Positions 33,282 through 42,928 of a stretch of DNA of 64,000 bases are shown here, one piece after another. The stretch is taken from the NCBI GenBank assembly GCA_025766275.1, contig JAFKAC010000001.1:62001-126000 (forward strand). Direction: 5' to 3'. The stretch is from Lactarius indigo. Its lineage: Eukaryota > Basidiomycota > Agaricomycetes > Russulales > Russulaceae. The notes beneath the pieces were generated by a model, which worked only from the letters and a program-made list of their open reading frames with translations, was not told the origin of the DNA and ran no database searches. The position numbers were made by a program, and so were the translations under genes. The first letter of the stretch is position 1. The number at the start of each line of letters is the position of its first letter.

Positions 33282-34264
33282 TGCCTCCTTCTACTCCATT
33301 TACCTTCAACTTATCTGAAGAACAAAGGCTCGCACGAGCCCGAGTTAACTTTGAGTCCCACAGACAGCGGCAACTTGACCGCTATTACCCCGTCACTTCC
33401 ACTTACGACCTCATCGATAACCCCCGTCTTGACTGTTGGATGGAACCCCCTACCGCCTTACGTACCCTTATCGACCTCTTTGACTTTGGAGAAGTCATCC
33501 CTGAAAGGGTTTACCACGAGTTTATTGACGACCTTTCTGAAGTCGTCAAGGCTGCTGACGAGCAACTCCTTTATTGGCATCTTGCAAACTCCGTCTCTGC
33601 CACCAACCATCCAACAGACCAACTCCTAGTGTGGACCAAAAGCGACTATCTTTGGTTTGTCCACATTCCCCCCCGTCGTGACCACTACGTCCGGCAACTC
33701 GAAGACGGCTTCTCTCTTCACTTTGTTGACCGACTCCGCCTCACATACCAGGAAATACAGATTTCCTTCCAAGAAATTCGAGTGATCATTCACCCCGACT
33801 CCGCCCCTCGTCTAGTCATCTCTGATAGTTCAGAATTGACTTATTCCTTCGCCACCTCGGTGTGGGAAACAACCTTGACCAATCCTGACCGAAATCTCGT
33901 CAACCCTAGTATCTGGCACTACCCCCCTTCGACCTCTGATGACCCCGAACTAGTGTCAATTCTCAACGCCAGAGAAACCTTCCGGACTCCGCCCCTACTC
34001 CGCCGAATTACAGATCGGCTCCCTCCTAGTTCCCCCGAAACTGAAGACAAATCCTCAGATTCTGACATCTCCCTGCATAACGGAGATACTAACCAACTGC
34101 CTAGCCCAAACGACGGTTGGGGACCAACTCTGACCTCAGGCCCCTGTTGGTGCTCTCAAGAAGTCTGTACCTGCGGTTATTGTCCCGACACCCCTCCGAC
34201 ACCCCCCAACGTAGTGTTGTGGTCCCCTGGAGTTAACTATCTACCTTATAGAGAAAAGAACTAG
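33282..34264 (+). CDS. E5 ORF2, unknown protein with C-terminal Cys cluster
   Basis: The frame is open from just after TAA 33278-33280 to TAG 34262-34264, about 327 residues. The unspliced frame has no ATG until codon 54. The predicted protein is acidic, with aromatic-rich segments (LLVWTKSDYLWFVHIPPRRD) and a cysteine cluster near the end (CWCSQEVCTCGYC) that could bind metal. No family is recognised. The stop codon begins the 3' arm of an 8-bp stem (34236-34243 with 34262-34269). Confidence 0.55.
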
Positions 34265-34273
34265 ATAGTATAG

Positions 34274-34312
34274 ATTGTCGAGATAAATTTTACGAGTGTA
34301 AAATTTGACAAT
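34274..34312 (+). promoter_or_regulatory. E5 ORF2-ORF3 junction hairpin, GAGT loop
   Basis: The inner stem AAATTTTAC/GTAAAATTT (9 bp, perfect) has a GAGT loop at 34294-34297. The outer stem ATTGTC/GACAAT (6 bp) is separated from it by a 5-nt bulge. It has the same loop as two hairpins in the preceding spacer. Confidence 0.7.
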
Positions 34313-34996
34313 TTCTCGAGTCAAACCCTGGATCCTATTCATTGGGCAATTAACCTGGCATCCTCACACGTCGCCCAAAGAAGAACTCATCGTCGCTTCC
34401 AAGTAGACGATCGGCCCATAGCCTCTACCCCAAGTACCCCTGTTACCCCAAGAAGGGCCCCTAGAGCTCGTCGAGCTACCAACACCCAAATTCCCCTTCC
34501 GAGTATTAACCAAGCTGGTCCCAGTGAACCAGTGTACCCTAGTATCCAAGCAACTCCGACTGCAAGACAGCATTCCACAAGCAGCGACGAAGCTCAGTAT
34601 CTCGAAACCCAGCCCCGAGAAATCCATTGTCACCTCCCCGAGGCTATCTTAGTAACCAAGAGCCTACCAACCCGAACCCCCCGAGAACTCGACGTGTTCA
34701 GAAGACACTGTTCTCTGTTGTACCAAAACCGGCACAATCTTGAGACCCTGTATTTTTCCCAGCCGCTTACGCGCATAAGCGAGGTTTCGACAAGCCCCTT
34801 GTATTTCCAAGACTTCTTGTGGAGAAGTAAGACAACCCTGACCCACTTTGGTATTTGGGAAGAATACCATTGGATCCGTCGTTCACAAAGACCCCATCGT
34901 CCGGATAGAGCTATCCTCCTCCCTGCATACAAAATCTACTATCCCTGGAACCTGGACAGTTGGACTGTCACCCGTCTCACCAGAAGAAGTGAATGA
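34274..34996 (+). CDS. E5 ORF3, methionine-free frame overlapping gag start
   Basis: The frame is open from 34274 to TGA 34994-34996, 240 codons, without any ATG. An AG|TG at 34530-34533 could provide a spliced start, as proposed for ORF1 and ORF2. The second half looks protein-like (RTPRELDVFRRHCSLLYQN and YFQDFLWRSKTTLTHFGIW), with an aromatic-rich end. No family is recognised. Its stop overlaps the gag ATG as ATGA. Confidence 0.45.
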   Translation: MVEINFTSVKFDNFSSQTLDPIHWAINLASSHVAQRRTHRRFQVDDRPIASTPSTPVTPRRAPRARRATNTQIPLPSINQAGPSEPVYPSIQATPTARQHSTSSDEAQYLETQPREIHCHLPEAILVTKSLPTRTPRELDVFRRHCSLLYQNRHNLETLYFSQPLTRISEVSTSPLYFQDFLWRSKTTLTHFGIWEEYHWIRRSQRPHRPDRAILLPAYKIYYPWNLDSWTVTRLTRRSE

Positions 34997-35512
34997 ATAC
35001 ACAGCGACCTCTCACACCAGAAGAAAAAGCCCACGTCCCAGTGTACTTCTTCGACCCCTATTTTTCCCTTACTGACAACCTTTACTACGCCAAGTGGAAG
35101 GAGGAGGAGATATTCAGCCCTACAGGAAAACACCCGTGGACAATAGTCGCTACCCAGCACCAAATCGTTTTTCAGGACCTAAAAGAAGCCTTTCCTGGTA
35201 TCGACAAAGTCAAGGACCTAAGTTACAACTCCCTACACGCCACTTTCAAAGGAAAGAACGTCCGCTGGAACTTCGTAAACGAACAGTGGATCTACCTAAA
35301 CAACAAACCAGTCCATTTTAACACACCTAGTCAATCCGAAGATTCGGAAAGTGATACGGAAGAAGTATCACAAATTCTAGATACTACCACAAAGAAACTT
35401 TCTGGTCTACTCTCCCAAGTAACCTCCCGACCCTCGACGCCCCAGATTTCCCCTAGTACCTCTGGCCCAAGTCGCTTCCCTGCAGCAGTTCCACCACATC
35501 GACTCCCATCAC
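34993..35512 (+). CDS. E5 gag, N-terminal part (split by C1)
   Basis: It starts at ATG 34993, overlapping the ORF3 stop. About 173 residues precede the C1 insertion. They include a globular block (WTIVATQHQIVFQDLKEAFP and WNFVNEQWIYLNNKPVHF) and a Ser/Pro-rich linker. Removing C1 and one ATCAC joins this exactly in frame to 41898, for a 516-residue Gag. The N-terminal block is an addition to the usual Ty3 Gag. Confidence 0.75.
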
Positions 35513-36142
35513 TGATGAACAGCACACATGAAGATGATACTCACAGTGACAAGAGGACTGTGGTGAGATATCAGAAGTGGCTGAAAGGCAGCAACAGGGG
35601 TGAAGTCAAGCAGAGTGAAGCAGAGGTTGTCTGGCACACAAGCAGTGAGAACTGATGTTGTTACATTTAGAGAGGAGGGAGCTTACCTGGCACACAAGCA
35701 GTGAGAACTGATGTGGACCAGGAGCGTACATGGTACTCTACTTATACACTTTCAGGTAGTGACACTGTACAGGGGATGTAACACTAAGTTACGCAGTACA
35801 AGGAAGTATTGTTCTACAAACGGACAAGGGAGTGGACGTTCTGAGAACAAGGAAAGAAAGAATAAGGAGAGTCCAGAACCAAATGATATCATAGTGACAT
35901 CATAATAAGGATAAAGCTAAGTACGGAACAAAGGAAAGTACAAAGGCGTTTATACAACGCAGAGTCCGGATGTATGATGTCATTAGAAGTACAGTGATGT
36001 CATATGTGACGCAATGATAAGTCCAGATTGTACAGATCAAACAGTATCTAATCTATAAGTCCTGTATATCTAATCTAAAGCAGTCCATGCTGCAAGTCCG
36101 GTCCGTACGAGCCGCTAAGTGCGCAAGGGTCACTTATCAACA
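35513..36142 (-). repeat. C1 3' LTR
   Basis: TG..CA ends; no difference from 41263-41892 was found by eye. The adjoining purine tract CACGGGGAGA (minus strand, 36143-36152) is the polypurine primer. A 64-codon frame inside both LTRs is a chance frame. Confidence 0.95.
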
Positions 36143-36161
36143 TCTCCCCGTGATCTACAAT

Positions 36162-39100
36162 CTAAGTACACACAAGTCCCATGTCATCGTTGTGCTTCTG
36201 CAGCAGGACACGCGGTAGTGACTTTGTGAAGCCGTCCGCAACCATATCCACAGTAGGAGTTCTAATGAGGGTGATGGTCCCCTTTTCGATGTACTCCCGA
36301 ATGACATGATGCCGTATGGCAATGTGCTTAGACCGTCTCCCAGTGACAGGGTTCAAAGCCAGGTCAATGGCACCCTTATTGTCACCATGAAGTGGGATGG
36401 GGTCGTCGACCTCGTACCCGAGTTCCGTGAGGAAGCTCTGATACCACGCAGCCTGGTTGGCCGCATCAGTCATGGCCATGTATTCCGCTTCCGTTGTGTT
36501 TTGGGCAACAGTCTTTTGCTTGCGCGAAGACCAGCTTATTGCACCGTTAGCTAGTAAGAACACATAACCAGAGGTGGAGTGGCGGTCATCAGTCTGATCA
36601 GCCAGACTGGAATCAGTGTAGCCATGAAGGCCATCGCCATTGGCGCCATCATAGACAATACGCATATCCATAGTTCCCACTAGGTAGGATAGGACATACT
36701 GCGCAAGTCGCAGATGTTGTGGTGAAGGATTCGCTGCATACTGCGCCAAACGTGACACAGCGAAAGAGATATCTGGCCTAGTGCCAATCTGCACATAAAG
36801 CAGACTCCCAATTAAGGACTGGTAGTGGGAAATATCTGAGGCAGTTGCCTGCGACGTATATTTAACCAAGTGCTCGTCAGCACCAGCGGGCAAGGGTGTG
36901 TTGTGTGGTGTTGCATCAGACATGCCAAAGCGTTCAAGGACATCCTTGATATAGCCAGACTGATCTATTTCGATGCGTCTGAGGGAGCGGTCGCGCACAA
37001 TGCGCATACCAAGATAAGACTCTATCTCCCCGAGATCTGTCATCTCATAGCGTTCAGACAAGTCCGACTTTAAACGCTTGATACCACTCAGCGAGGGACC
37101 CAGTATAGTGATGTCGTCAACGTAGACAATAACGAAGAGTGGATCATACCCCTCCCGTTGAGGCATCACATATATGCCAGCATCAGCAAACGTCCGCTTG
37201 AAGCCGAGTGCAGTGAGCACTCCATGGAATTGCAAGTTCCATGCGCGGGAGGCCTGTTTGAGACCATAGATCGCCTTAACCAGGCGACACACCTTCGTCT
37301 CAGAGCCAGTGACAGTGAAACCTTGTGGCTGCTCCATGTAAATCTCCTCGTCAAGCACGCCATTGAGAAAAGCAGACTTAACATCCATCTGATGGATGTG
37401 CCAGTCCTCCAGCACGGCCAACGCCAGAAGCAAACGTAGCGACTCAAATCGTGCGACGGGAGAGAAGGTTTCATCAAAATCTACGCCAGGGATCTGCGTG
37501 AATCCCTTAGCCACCAAGCGAGCTCTGTAGCGGCCATCCGCTTTGAGCTTGAAGACCCATTTGGATTTTACTGCCTTGCGATTAGGCGGGAGATCCACTA
37601 ACTCCCAAGTCCCATTCTTAGCTAGGGCGTCCATTTCATACTGACACGCCTTAGTCCACTCATCTGCAGCTGCAGACCGCATGGCCTCTGCATAGGTTGC
37701 AGGGTCTCGGCCCACAAAGGCAGCAGCCAATAGCTCCGCATACCCCAGACGCCTGCCGCGCCATGCCGCATTGTCCGTATTGAAGTAACGCGGATTAGGG
37801 ACAGGGGCACGAGCACTGCGCCTTGGTGCATTGTCCATCTCGCGCAACAGCTGACTACGCTGTGCACGATCCTCAAATCCCCCAGGCATTTCTGGTGAGG
37901 GAGGAGGGACATGGCGCATAATGCGCGTTGCACTAGGACGCGGCGGGGGTGAAGTGGGAGTGACTTGCTCACGCTTAGGTGTGGTGGGCGGAGCCGGCAG
38001 AGCAGGTGGTGGAGTGGTGGGGCGTGGTTGGACTTGTGGGGGGTCTAGGAGCTTTTCAACATCCTCCTCCTCACTACTACTGGAGTGTGCAGGGGAGGGG
38101 GCTCGCATTGGTGGTAACGCCGGCGGGTGAGGCACGGCAGTCACTGTTGTGCTAGGCACGACTGATGGTGAAGGTGTGGGGTGTGTCTCAACACCCTGGA
38201 GGGACGGGAAGCTACTCTCGTCGAATGTCACATCCCTGGACACTCGGACGGAGCGGGTTGAGCGGTCCCAGAGCTTATAGCCCTTAGATTCGGGCTTAAA
38301 CCCAATAAGCGTGACCTCAATGGCTTTCGCATCCAATTTGCGACGCTTATCAGCGGGTACGTGCATGTACCCCTTGCATCCAAAGACGCGGAGATGTGAG
38401 ACATTGGGCACTTTGCCAGAGTGCCAGAGCTCATAAGGAGTGCGCCACTTAAGCCCACGGACTGGAGAGCGGTTATAGATGTGCACAGCTGCGCACACTG
38501 CATGCTCCCAGAAGCCTTTAGACATGCCAGCTGTGTGAAGCATGGACATTGCCTTATCCATAATGGTGCGGTTAAACCGCTCGGCTTTCCCGTTTGACTG
38601 TGGTGAACCCGGCATCGTGAGGTGATGCTCTATCCCTTTCTGCTTAAGAATGTCCTGCGTGACACTCGACATGTACTCGCCACCGCGGTCAGAGTGCAGA
38701 GCGCGCAGTTTATGGCCAGACTGGGTTTCACCCCAGGCCAAATACATCTGCAGCGACTTAGCAAACTGATCCTTCGACTTAAGGAAGTGGACCACAGTGA
38801 ACTTAGTGTGGTCGTCTATGAAGGTGGCCGTGTAGGTTGAGCCTTGCAAGGACTGAGTTTGCATAGGACCGGCAAGGTCACTGTGCACAATCTCAAATTG
38901 ACGAGTTGTCCTCTTGTTTGAGGATGCAGAAAAGGGTTGGCGAGTGGATTTGCCCATCTCGCACCCACGGCAGACTGTGTGGGTCGTGGTAGAACTATCT
39001 ATGTCCATGCCAGTAGTGGCAGAGGGACCATGCGCCTTCAGCGCCGCAGAGGAGATGTGTCCCATGCGTTGATGCCAGATATCAAGTGTGGCAGCACTTG

Positions 39101-40484
39101 ATTTCGTGTGGGCGTTGAGGCCGACGCTGGCTGCGTCCAACCAGTAAAGGTTGTCCTCAAGGTAGCCTTTGGCCACACACTTTTGGTTGATAGATATTTT
39201 AAATGAGCCACTATCAAAGGCAATCTCAGCACCTTTTTGTGCTAGGGCGCGCGTCGACAAGAAGCGCGTCTTCACCTGTGGTAGGTGTAGCACATTGCTT
39301 AGGGTGATAGAGATACCCTGGCTCGTAGTAAAAACGACAGACCCGACACCCACTTGGTCTATAGTGGACTTATCACCCAGGCGTACAGTGCCTTTAGTTG
39401 GGGTGTAGTCCTTGAAGTCAGACCGATGTGGTGTAATGTGGTGTGTAGCACCACTGTCCATCATCCAACGCACACGCGAGGCAGCATACAAGGCAACAGA
39501 AATAGATTGAGAGGCCCAGTCTATGGCGGGCTCTTCGACCTCCTTAATGGAGGCGGTGGTAGGTACAAGAATGTGACTATTTGCGGCCTTGTTGCCTGCC
39601 TTCTCCTTCTCCTTTGCGTCAGCCTCATCCTTCTTTTTCTTCCTGCAGTCAGGCTTGATGTGGCCCTTTTTGTTGCAATAGTGGCAAGTCAGACCAGAGT
39701 GGTCCTTCTTGCCCTTCTTGCCCGTCGACTTGACGGGGGCCACCTTGTTGAGGGAAGAGCCAGAGGGCCCAGCGCGGCGAGCTTCTTCCGACACTATGCG
39801 CGCAATTATTTCAGCGTGCTTGAGTGCGGAGGGAGCCCCACTGGCAAGGATGGTTGAGGCCAACACCTCATAAGAGGGCGGCAGCGCGTGGAGGAGAATG
39901 AGGCAGTATTGGACGTCAGAGACACCCATCTGCGCGTTGGAAAGGGCAACCCTTAGCTCATTGAGCTTGGCCAGCTGAGCAGCCATGGGTGCGGAGTCGT
40001 CAAGGCGGGCTTGCGTTAACTGGATCCACAAGTTAAAGATGGTGGTGCTGCCCGAAGCACCAGCGTATACGTCTCTCAGCTTGTCCCACTTCGCCTTGAA
40101 AGTGGCATAGACAATATTGTCTGCCACAAGGGAGTAGACATCTGGCTTTAAGTAAAGGCGGAGGTATGCCTTGGAGCGACGCTGGACTGAGTCCCACTCA
40201 TCGGTAGTGATGCCAGATGGGGGTGTGTCCAAGGTGAACACATCTTCAGCCTCATGTAGCGTGAGGATAGCCTCAATGGTCCCAGACCATTCGTTCCAGC
40301 CAGTGCCGTCAAACTGAGTGAGATGGATGCCAGATGGCATGCCGAAGTTGGCACTGTGGGCCTGAGAGAGACGTGTAGAGGGTGTGGACCCAGAAGGAGG
40401 AGGGAGTGAGCCTCCTGCAGAGCCACCAGTGGGGCTGGGAGGAGCACCAGCACCGGCAGCAGGGGTAGATGAAGAACCAGACAT
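36162..40484 (-). CDS. C1 Gag-Pol polyprotein (copia)
   Basis: A single frame encodes 1440 residues. Gag (about 1-240) is followed by the zinc knuckle CHYCNKKGHIKPDC (267-280), protease DSGATHH (343), the GAG-pre-integrase block WHQRMGHIS, an integrase with D, D and E (HSDLAGP, HSDRGGEY, NGKAERFNR), a proline-rich linker, reverse transcriptase (WVFKLKADGRYRARLVAKGF and YVDD) and RNase H (TTEAEYMA, HGDNKGAIDLA). The order IN before RT defines copia. The ATG at 40484 is the first in frame. There is no nonsense codon or frameshift. Confidence 0.97.
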   Translation of the reverse strand: MSGSSSTPAAGAGAPPSPTGGSAGGSLPPPSGSTPSTRLSQAHSANFGMPSGIHLTQFDGTGWNEWSGTIEAILTLHEAEDVFTLDTPPSGITTDEWDSVQRRSKAYLRLYLKPDVYSLVADNIVYATFKAKWDKLRDVYAGASGSTTIFNLWIQLTQARLDDSAPMAAQLAKLNELRVALSNAQMGVSDVQYCLILLHALPPSYEVLASTILASGAPSALKHAEIIARIVSEEARRAGPSGSSLNKVAPVKSTGKKGKKDHSGLTCHYCNKKGHIKPDCRKKKKDEADAKEKEKAGNKAANSHILVPTTASIKEVEEPAIDWASQSISVALYAASRVRWMMDSGATHHITPHRSDFKDYTPTKGTVRLGDKSTIDQVGVGSVVFTTSQGISITLSNVLHLPQVKTRFLSTRALAQKGAEIAFDSGSFKISINQKCVAKGYLEDNLYWLDAASVGLNAHTKSSAATLDIWHQRMGHISSAALKAHGPSATTGMDIDSSTTTHTVCRGCEMGKSTRQPFSASSNKRTTRQFEIVHSDLAGPMQTQSLQGSTYTATFIDDHTKFTVVHFLKSKDQFAKSLQMYLAWGETQSGHKLRALHSDRGGEYMSSVTQDILKQKGIEHHLTMPGSPQSNGKAERFNRTIMDKAMSMLHTAGMSKGFWEHAVCAAVHIYNRSPVRGLKWRTPYELWHSGKVPNVSHLRVFGCKGYMHVPADKRRKLDAKAIEVTLIGFKPESKGYKLWDRSTRSVRVSRDVTFDESSFPSLQGVETHPTPSPSVVPSTTVTAVPHPPALPPMRAPSPAHSSSSEEEDVEKLLDPPQVQPRPTTPPPALPAPPTTPKREQVTPTSPPPRPSATRIMRHVPPPSPEMPGGFEDRAQRSQLLREMDNAPRRSARAPVPNPRYFNTDNAAWRGRRLGYAELLAAAFVGRDPATYAEAMRSAAADEWTKACQYEMDALAKNGTWELVDLPPNRKAVKSKWVFKLKADGRYRARLVAKGFTQIPGVDFDETFSPVARFESLRLLLALAVLEDWHIHQMDVKSAFLNGVLDEEIYMEQPQGFTVTGSETKVCRLVKAIYGLKQASRAWNLQFHGVLTALGFKRTFADAGIYVMPQREGYDPLFVIVYVDDITILGPSLSGIKRLKSDLSERYEMTDLGEIESYLGMRIVRDRSLRRIEIDQSGYIKDVLERFGMSDATPHNTPLPAGADEHLVKYTSQATASDISHYQSLIGSLLYVQIGTRPDISFAVSRLAQYAANPSPQHLRLAQYVLSYLVGTMDMRIVYDGANGDGLHGYTDSSLADQTDDRHSTSGYVFLLANGAISWSSRKQKTVAQNTTEAEYMAMTDAANQAAWYQSFLTELGYEVDDPIPLHGDNKGAIDLALNPVTGRRSKHIAIRHHVIREYIEKGTITLIRTPTVDMVADGFTKSLPRVLLQKHNDDMGLVCT

Positions 40485-41262
40485 TGGGATGATTTATCTG
40501 TCGCCGAGGAGCAGTCAGCGACAGTGCTTCATAGTTGCAAGACATAAAGATAGAGGGGGTACCACTCCTCTCTGTGATTCTGTAAGGCCAGAACGCTAAC
40601 GCGTCCTGCCTCCTGATAGTATGCCAGTGATACAAGGGCTAGGCCCAGGTTGAGGGAATCCCTTTGCCATACCATGAGCTAGCTGCCAGCCAGGATGTGT
40701 CTAGGACACAGCTCAAATGGTTTGCGTCAGGGGGAAGGTGAAGGGAATGCTTTCAGAGCCCAAGGCTGTCTACCTCAGCCTCCTCGGCCTATTGGTTGCC
40801 TCATCGCCACAAGTGGCTTTACTGAATCCTTTCCCATTGCCGCTACAAGGCAGGTATCTGGTTGCAGAACACCATAAGGTGAACACCCCCCAGAGTCTGA
40901 ACCAGGTTTTACACTCCCATGGTGAGGAGATCCTGCGCCCAGTGTGGAGCACCAGAGACAGCTGGCGCTAAGCTCCACAATACACAACCCAGTGGGTCAT
41001 GCACACCTGGATATTGATTGAAGGGCTACCAGACCCAGTCTCCTTGCGCATAGCGCAGGGGCTAGGAAAACAGTAGGGGTGAAAGTAGGACTACTGGGCA
41101 GTACATGATACAGGAGGTTCCTCAGCAGAGACAAGTGGCGCCCCACTGCTCTCTGCCTTGGGCAAGGCTGGTAAGGCCCCAGACAGACCTTAGCCTGGTG
41201 TGTCCTCCTAGGAAGACAGTGACCAGCCAAGTGGAGTGGCTAGGGCACCAGGGCCCATAACC
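40485..41262 (-). other. C1 leader between 5' LTR and gag-pol ATG
   Basis: These 778 nt have no long frame, an unusually long internal leader for a copia element. The primer-binding site is at its LTR end. It may carry packaging signals; nothing else is recognised. Confidence 0.6.
41251..41262 (-). promoter_or_regulatory. C1 primer-binding site, half initiator tRNA-Met type
   Basis: Directly inside the 5' LTR the minus strand reads GGTTATGGGCCC. This is complementary to the anticodon stem-loop of initiator tRNA-Met (GGGCCCAUAACC) rather than to a tRNA 3' end. The Drosophila copia element uses a cleaved half-tRNA in this way. Confidence 0.7.
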
Positions 41263-41892
41263 TGATGAACAGCACACATGAAGATGATACTCACAGTGAC
41301 AAGAGGACTGTGGTGAGATATCAGAAGTGGCTGAAAGGCAGCAACAGGGGTGAAGTCAAGCAGAGTGAAGCAGAGGTTGTCTGGCACACAAGCAGTGAGA
41401 ACTGATGTTGTTACATTTAGAGAGGAGGGAGCTTACCTGGCACACAAGCAGTGAGAACTGATGTGGACCAGGAGCGTACATGGTACTCTACTTATACACT
41501 TTCAGGTAGTGACACTGTACAGGGGATGTAACACTAAGTTACGCAGTACAAGGAAGTATTGTTCTACAAACGGACAAGGGAGTGGACGTTCTGAGAACAA
41601 GGAAAGAAAGAATAAGGAGAGTCCAGAACCAAATGATATCATAGTGACATCATAATAAGGATAAAGCTAAGTACGGAACAAAGGAAAGTACAAAGGCGTT
41701 TATACAACGCAGAGTCCGGATGTATGATGTCATTAGAAGTACAGTGATGTCATATGTGACGCAATGATAAGTCCAGATTGTACAGATCAAACAGTATCTA
41801 ATCTATAAGTCCTGTATATCTAATCTAAAGCAGTCCATGCTGCAAGTCCGGTCCGTACGAGCCGCTAAGTGCGCAAGGGTCACTTATCAACA
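41263..41892 (-). repeat. C1 5' LTR
   Basis: 630 bp, apparently identical to the 3' LTR at 35513-36142. In the transcribed orientation it starts TGTTGATAAGTG. Confidence 0.95.
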
Positions 41893-42928
41893 ATCACCAC
41901 CCCTAACTGTTCAAGCCTCTTCCTCAGCACCCCCCTTATCCGTTCCTCCTGTACCCACTGCAATGGCTGCCCCTGCACCTGCAAAAATCTTAGGCGCAGC
42001 GCCTGAGCCCTTTGATGGCAAACCCAACCATGCTGAAGGCTTTTGGAACAACCTAGCCAATTACTTCCATCTAAACCAGGATATCTTTAACACCAACGAT
42101 AAGAAAATATCCACTGCCCTTACCTACTTTAAAGTCGGAACTCCGGCTGGAGAATGGGCTCAAGATAGGCAAAAGAAAGCCTTAAACCCGACCGGTGGCA
42201 CCGCAATTACCTTTGGCACCTGGGCACAGTTCAAAACCGACTTCGATGCACACTTTGTTCCTGGTCACACTGCCATGGAATCCACCAACAAAATGTATTC
42301 TCTGAAGATGGGGACCCGACCTTTCAACGAATGGTTCCAAGAATGGTCAACCCATGCTACACAAAGTGGTGCAAACAAACAAACCAAAATGTATGCTTTC
42401 CGACAAGCTATCCCAACGGCTTTAAACATGAAGCTGCTTGGCATATCCCCCATCCCTACCACCTTCGACACCCTTGTCGAGAAAGCAAGAGAGTTTGATC
42501 GCGCCTATCGAATTTACGCTGGTCACACCATTAACCAGTTCAACAAAACCCATAAGCCCACCACAGGACGAGCCGTCCTAGCAGAGGACGATAGCGTAAA
42601 TGTCAACGCCTCCTCATCACGTACTACCAAAACAAGAGCCAAGCTTACCAAAGAAGAGCGAGAGTATCGCTTCAAGAATAAACTCTGTCTATACTGTGGC
42701 AAGCCAGGCCACGTACTTAAAGAATGTCATGCCAAAACGGCAGCCATGAAGGCCAAAGGAGGCCAATCCAATAACAACGCTAGGGCGCGCGGCGCCTTTG
42801 TTGATGAACCAAGTCAGGAGGAAGCACCTGCTGACCACCCAGCAAACATTGGAGCGGTATATCGCGAGATACTCCCTTTTGACCCGGACGCACGTCCGCG
42901 TTCGGTGTCTATTAATGAGGATTTTTAG
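41893..42928 (+). CDS. E5 gag, C-terminal part
   Basis: It continues the gag frame after C1. Features: a Pro/Ser linker, the Ty3-type capsid block (FDGKPNHAEGFWNNLANYF, ARE FDRAYR-type end) and the zinc knuckle CLYCGKPGHVLKEC near 42690-42730. It ends at TAG 42926-42928 in a GATTTTTAG context. The pol frame is -1 relative to it. Confidence 0.88.

Larger units (their letters stand above)
35513..41892 (-). mobile_element. C1: intact Ty1/copia retrotransposon
   Basis: Its 6380 bp have 630-bp LTRs (35513-36142 and 41263-41892) that look identical, a 5-bp duplication ATCAC (35508-35512, 41893-41897), one uninterrupted gag-pol frame, a half-tRNA PBS and a purine tract. Every part needed for transposition is visible. 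It is probably a recent insertion into E5 gag. Confidence 0.97.

Noticed and set aside
41461..41655. 64-codon frame repeated at 35711-35905
   Set aside because: It is identical only because both copies lie in the identical C1 LTRs; not conserved in the C2 or solo LTR.
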